Shown piece by piece: positions 12,239-13,024 of a stretch of 13,024 nt of DNA. Both the position numbers and the translations under genes were made by a program. Every line of letters begins with the position of its first letter. Position 1 is the stretch's first letter. The stretch is from positions 51,588-64,611 of the forward strand of contig MFKE01000003.1 of the NCBI GenBank assembly GCA_001779455.1. The letters are read 5' to 3'. The notes below the pieces were generated by a model. That model did no database searches. It saw nothing but the letters and a program-made list of their open reading frames with translations, and was not told the DNA's origin. The stretch is from Candidatus Gottesmanbacteria bacterium RIFOXYB1_FULL_47_11. Its GTDB lineage: Bacteria > Patescibacteriota > Microgenomatia > UBA10105 > UBA927.

Positions 12239-13024
12239 ATGATTCCGTTTTTTTCACTTGCGCGGCAGTACCGGGCCTTGCGGCGGGAATTAACCCGCGC
12301 GTATCAGGAAACATGCGACGCGGGCGTATATATTTTGGGGAAAAATGTTGCGGCATTTGAAAAAGAATTTGCTGAATATATAGGGGTTGCCCATGCCGTG
12401 GGGGTAGCAAGCGGCACGGACGCCCTCACGCTTGCGGTCCGGGCTTTGGGACTTGGGAAGGGGGATGAAGTTCTGGTGCCGGCAAACAGTTATCCGACCG
12501 TGTTTGGCGTTGCCCAGGCAGGGGTTAGCATTCGTCTTGTCGATTGTCAGGAGGATGGGACAGTATCGCCGTCTGATGTTGTCCGCCGGATTACTCCAAA
12601 AGTTCGTGCCATCGTTGCTGTCCATCTGTATGGAAACCACGCCGATGTGGTGGGCCTGAAACGGGTCATCCCCAAACGCATTCGCGTGATTGAAGACGCC
12701 GCTCAGTATCACAAAAAAAATTCGGGACTTGCCGGAGATATCGGTATCTACAGTTTTTATCCGACAAAAAATTTGGGCGCACTGGGGGACGGGGGAATGG
12801 TGGTTACGCGCTCGTCCGGTATTGCCTCCCGCGTACGGGGACTTCGTATGTACGGGGAAAAAATCCGCTACAAAAGTACGGAGGTTTCGGGTGTCTCGCG
12901 GCTTGATGAACTGCAGGCGGCATTTTTGCGCATCAAACTCCGGCATCTGGATCGTTGGAACAACAAACGGCGGGATCTGGCCGTACGATATATCCAAAAA
13001 CTCGGCGGCGTACGCGGGCTTTCC
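12239..13024 (+). CDS. DegT/DnrJ/EryC1/StrS-family sugar aminotransferase (FdtB-type), N-terminal 262 residues
   Basis: The frame is open from ATG 12239 to the right edge, 262 codons of an expected 360-370. It is a fold-type I PLP enzyme: SGTDAL (58-63) at the cofactor phosphate, EDAAQYH (152-158) with D153 facing the pyridine nitrogen, and SFYPTKNLGALGDGG (172-186), where K177 should carry PLP. MYGEK (204-208) and VSRLDELQAAFLRIKL (219-234) are also family hallmarks. It would transfer an amino group, probably from glutamate, to the 3-keto sugar made by FdtA on the divergent gene. The loop between EDAAQYH and the PLP-lysine motif is about five residues shorter than usual, next to a run of eight A. 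The frame continues, so this is a deletion and not a frameshift. FdtB is the best fit, but 4-aminotransferases share these motifs. Confidence 0.85.
   Translation, partial: MIPFFSLARQYRALRRELTRAYQETCDAGVYILGKNVAAFEKEFAEYIGVAHAVGVASGTDALTLAVRALGLGKGDEVLVPANSYPTVFGVAQAGVSIRLVDCQEDGTVSPSDVVRRITPKVRAIVAVHLYGNHADVVGLKRVIPKRIRVIEDAAQYHKKNSGLAGDIGIYSFYPTKNLGALGDGGMVVTRSSGIASRVRGLRMYGEKIRYKSTEVSGVSRLDELQAAFLRIKLRHLDRWNNKRRDLAVRYIQKLGGVRGLS

Noticed and set aside
12290..12997. 235-codon minus-strand ORF
   Set aside because: It is fully antisense to the DegT aminotransferase, whose motifs are unmistakable on the plus strand.
1..13024. TGA recoding to glycine as in Gracilibacteria/Absconditabacteria
   Set aside because: TGA ends several genes exactly at overlaps with the next start (2496, 11155), and no reading frame needs TGA as a sense codon.

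Overview
The window looks like a surface-glycan locus from an uncultured bacterium, most plausibly of the Patescibacteria/CPR (Microgenomates-like). This is inferred from the gene mix: several unrelated polytopic membrane proteins of the GT-C glycosyltransferase type, very tight gene packing, almost no Shine-Dalgarno sequences, and intergenic gaps of only 25-42 bases. TGA is used as a stop (for example at the 4-base ATGA overlaps near 2496 and 11155), so the genetic code appears standard rather than the TGA=Gly code of Gracilibacteria/Absconditabacteria. No database search was possible, so the taxonomic call is tentative. No RNA gene, insertion sequence, CRISPR array or origin was seen.

Region 1 (1-7586) is a membrane-glycosyltransferase block in alternating orientation. 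A minus-strand operon, read from 3128 down past the left edge, encodes a one-pass membrane protein with a PsbP-like exported domain, a Gpi18-like mannosyltransferase fused to a C-terminal NPCBM sugar-binding domain, and the N-terminal part of a large polytopic membrane protein. Divergent from it is a 533-residue polytopic protein (3171-4772). Its end overlaps tail to tail with an ArnT/PMT-like GT-C (4742-6073, minus), which is in turn divergent from another GT-C (6099-7586, plus). Such enzymes use polyprenyl-phosphate sugars on the outer face of the membrane.

Region 2 (7591-12196, minus) is a compact six-gene operon with junctions of -38 to +5 bases. In transcription order it encodes an FdtA-type dTDP-4-keto-6-deoxyglucose 3,4-ketoisomerase, a NeuD/PglD-type sugar acyltransferase, a cytoplasmic five-bladed beta-propeller (GH43-like fold), a TylF/MycF-type sugar O-methyltransferase, a FemAB/GNAT-like acyltransferase, and a GtrB/DPM1-type polyprenyl-phosphate glycosyltransferase. 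Divergent from fdtA, a DegT-family PLP aminotransferase (12239 to the right edge) completes the ketoisomerase-aminotransferase-acyltransferase set for an N-acylated 3-amino-3,6-dideoxyhexose. The GT2 enzyme could load a sugar onto a lipid carrier for the GT-C enzymes of region 1.

The most unusual sequence-level signals are three degenerate 7-bp tandem-repeat tracts inside membrane-protein genes (about 294-335, 1377-1425 and 2091-2118). They are read so as to give similar hydrophobic peptides (SLF-T/M motifs). A second signal is a set of divergent promoters whose predicted transcription starts fall on or within a few bases of the start codon, implying leaderless or near-leaderless mRNAs. The 12202-12235 pair is interlocked, with each -10 overlapping the opposing -35.
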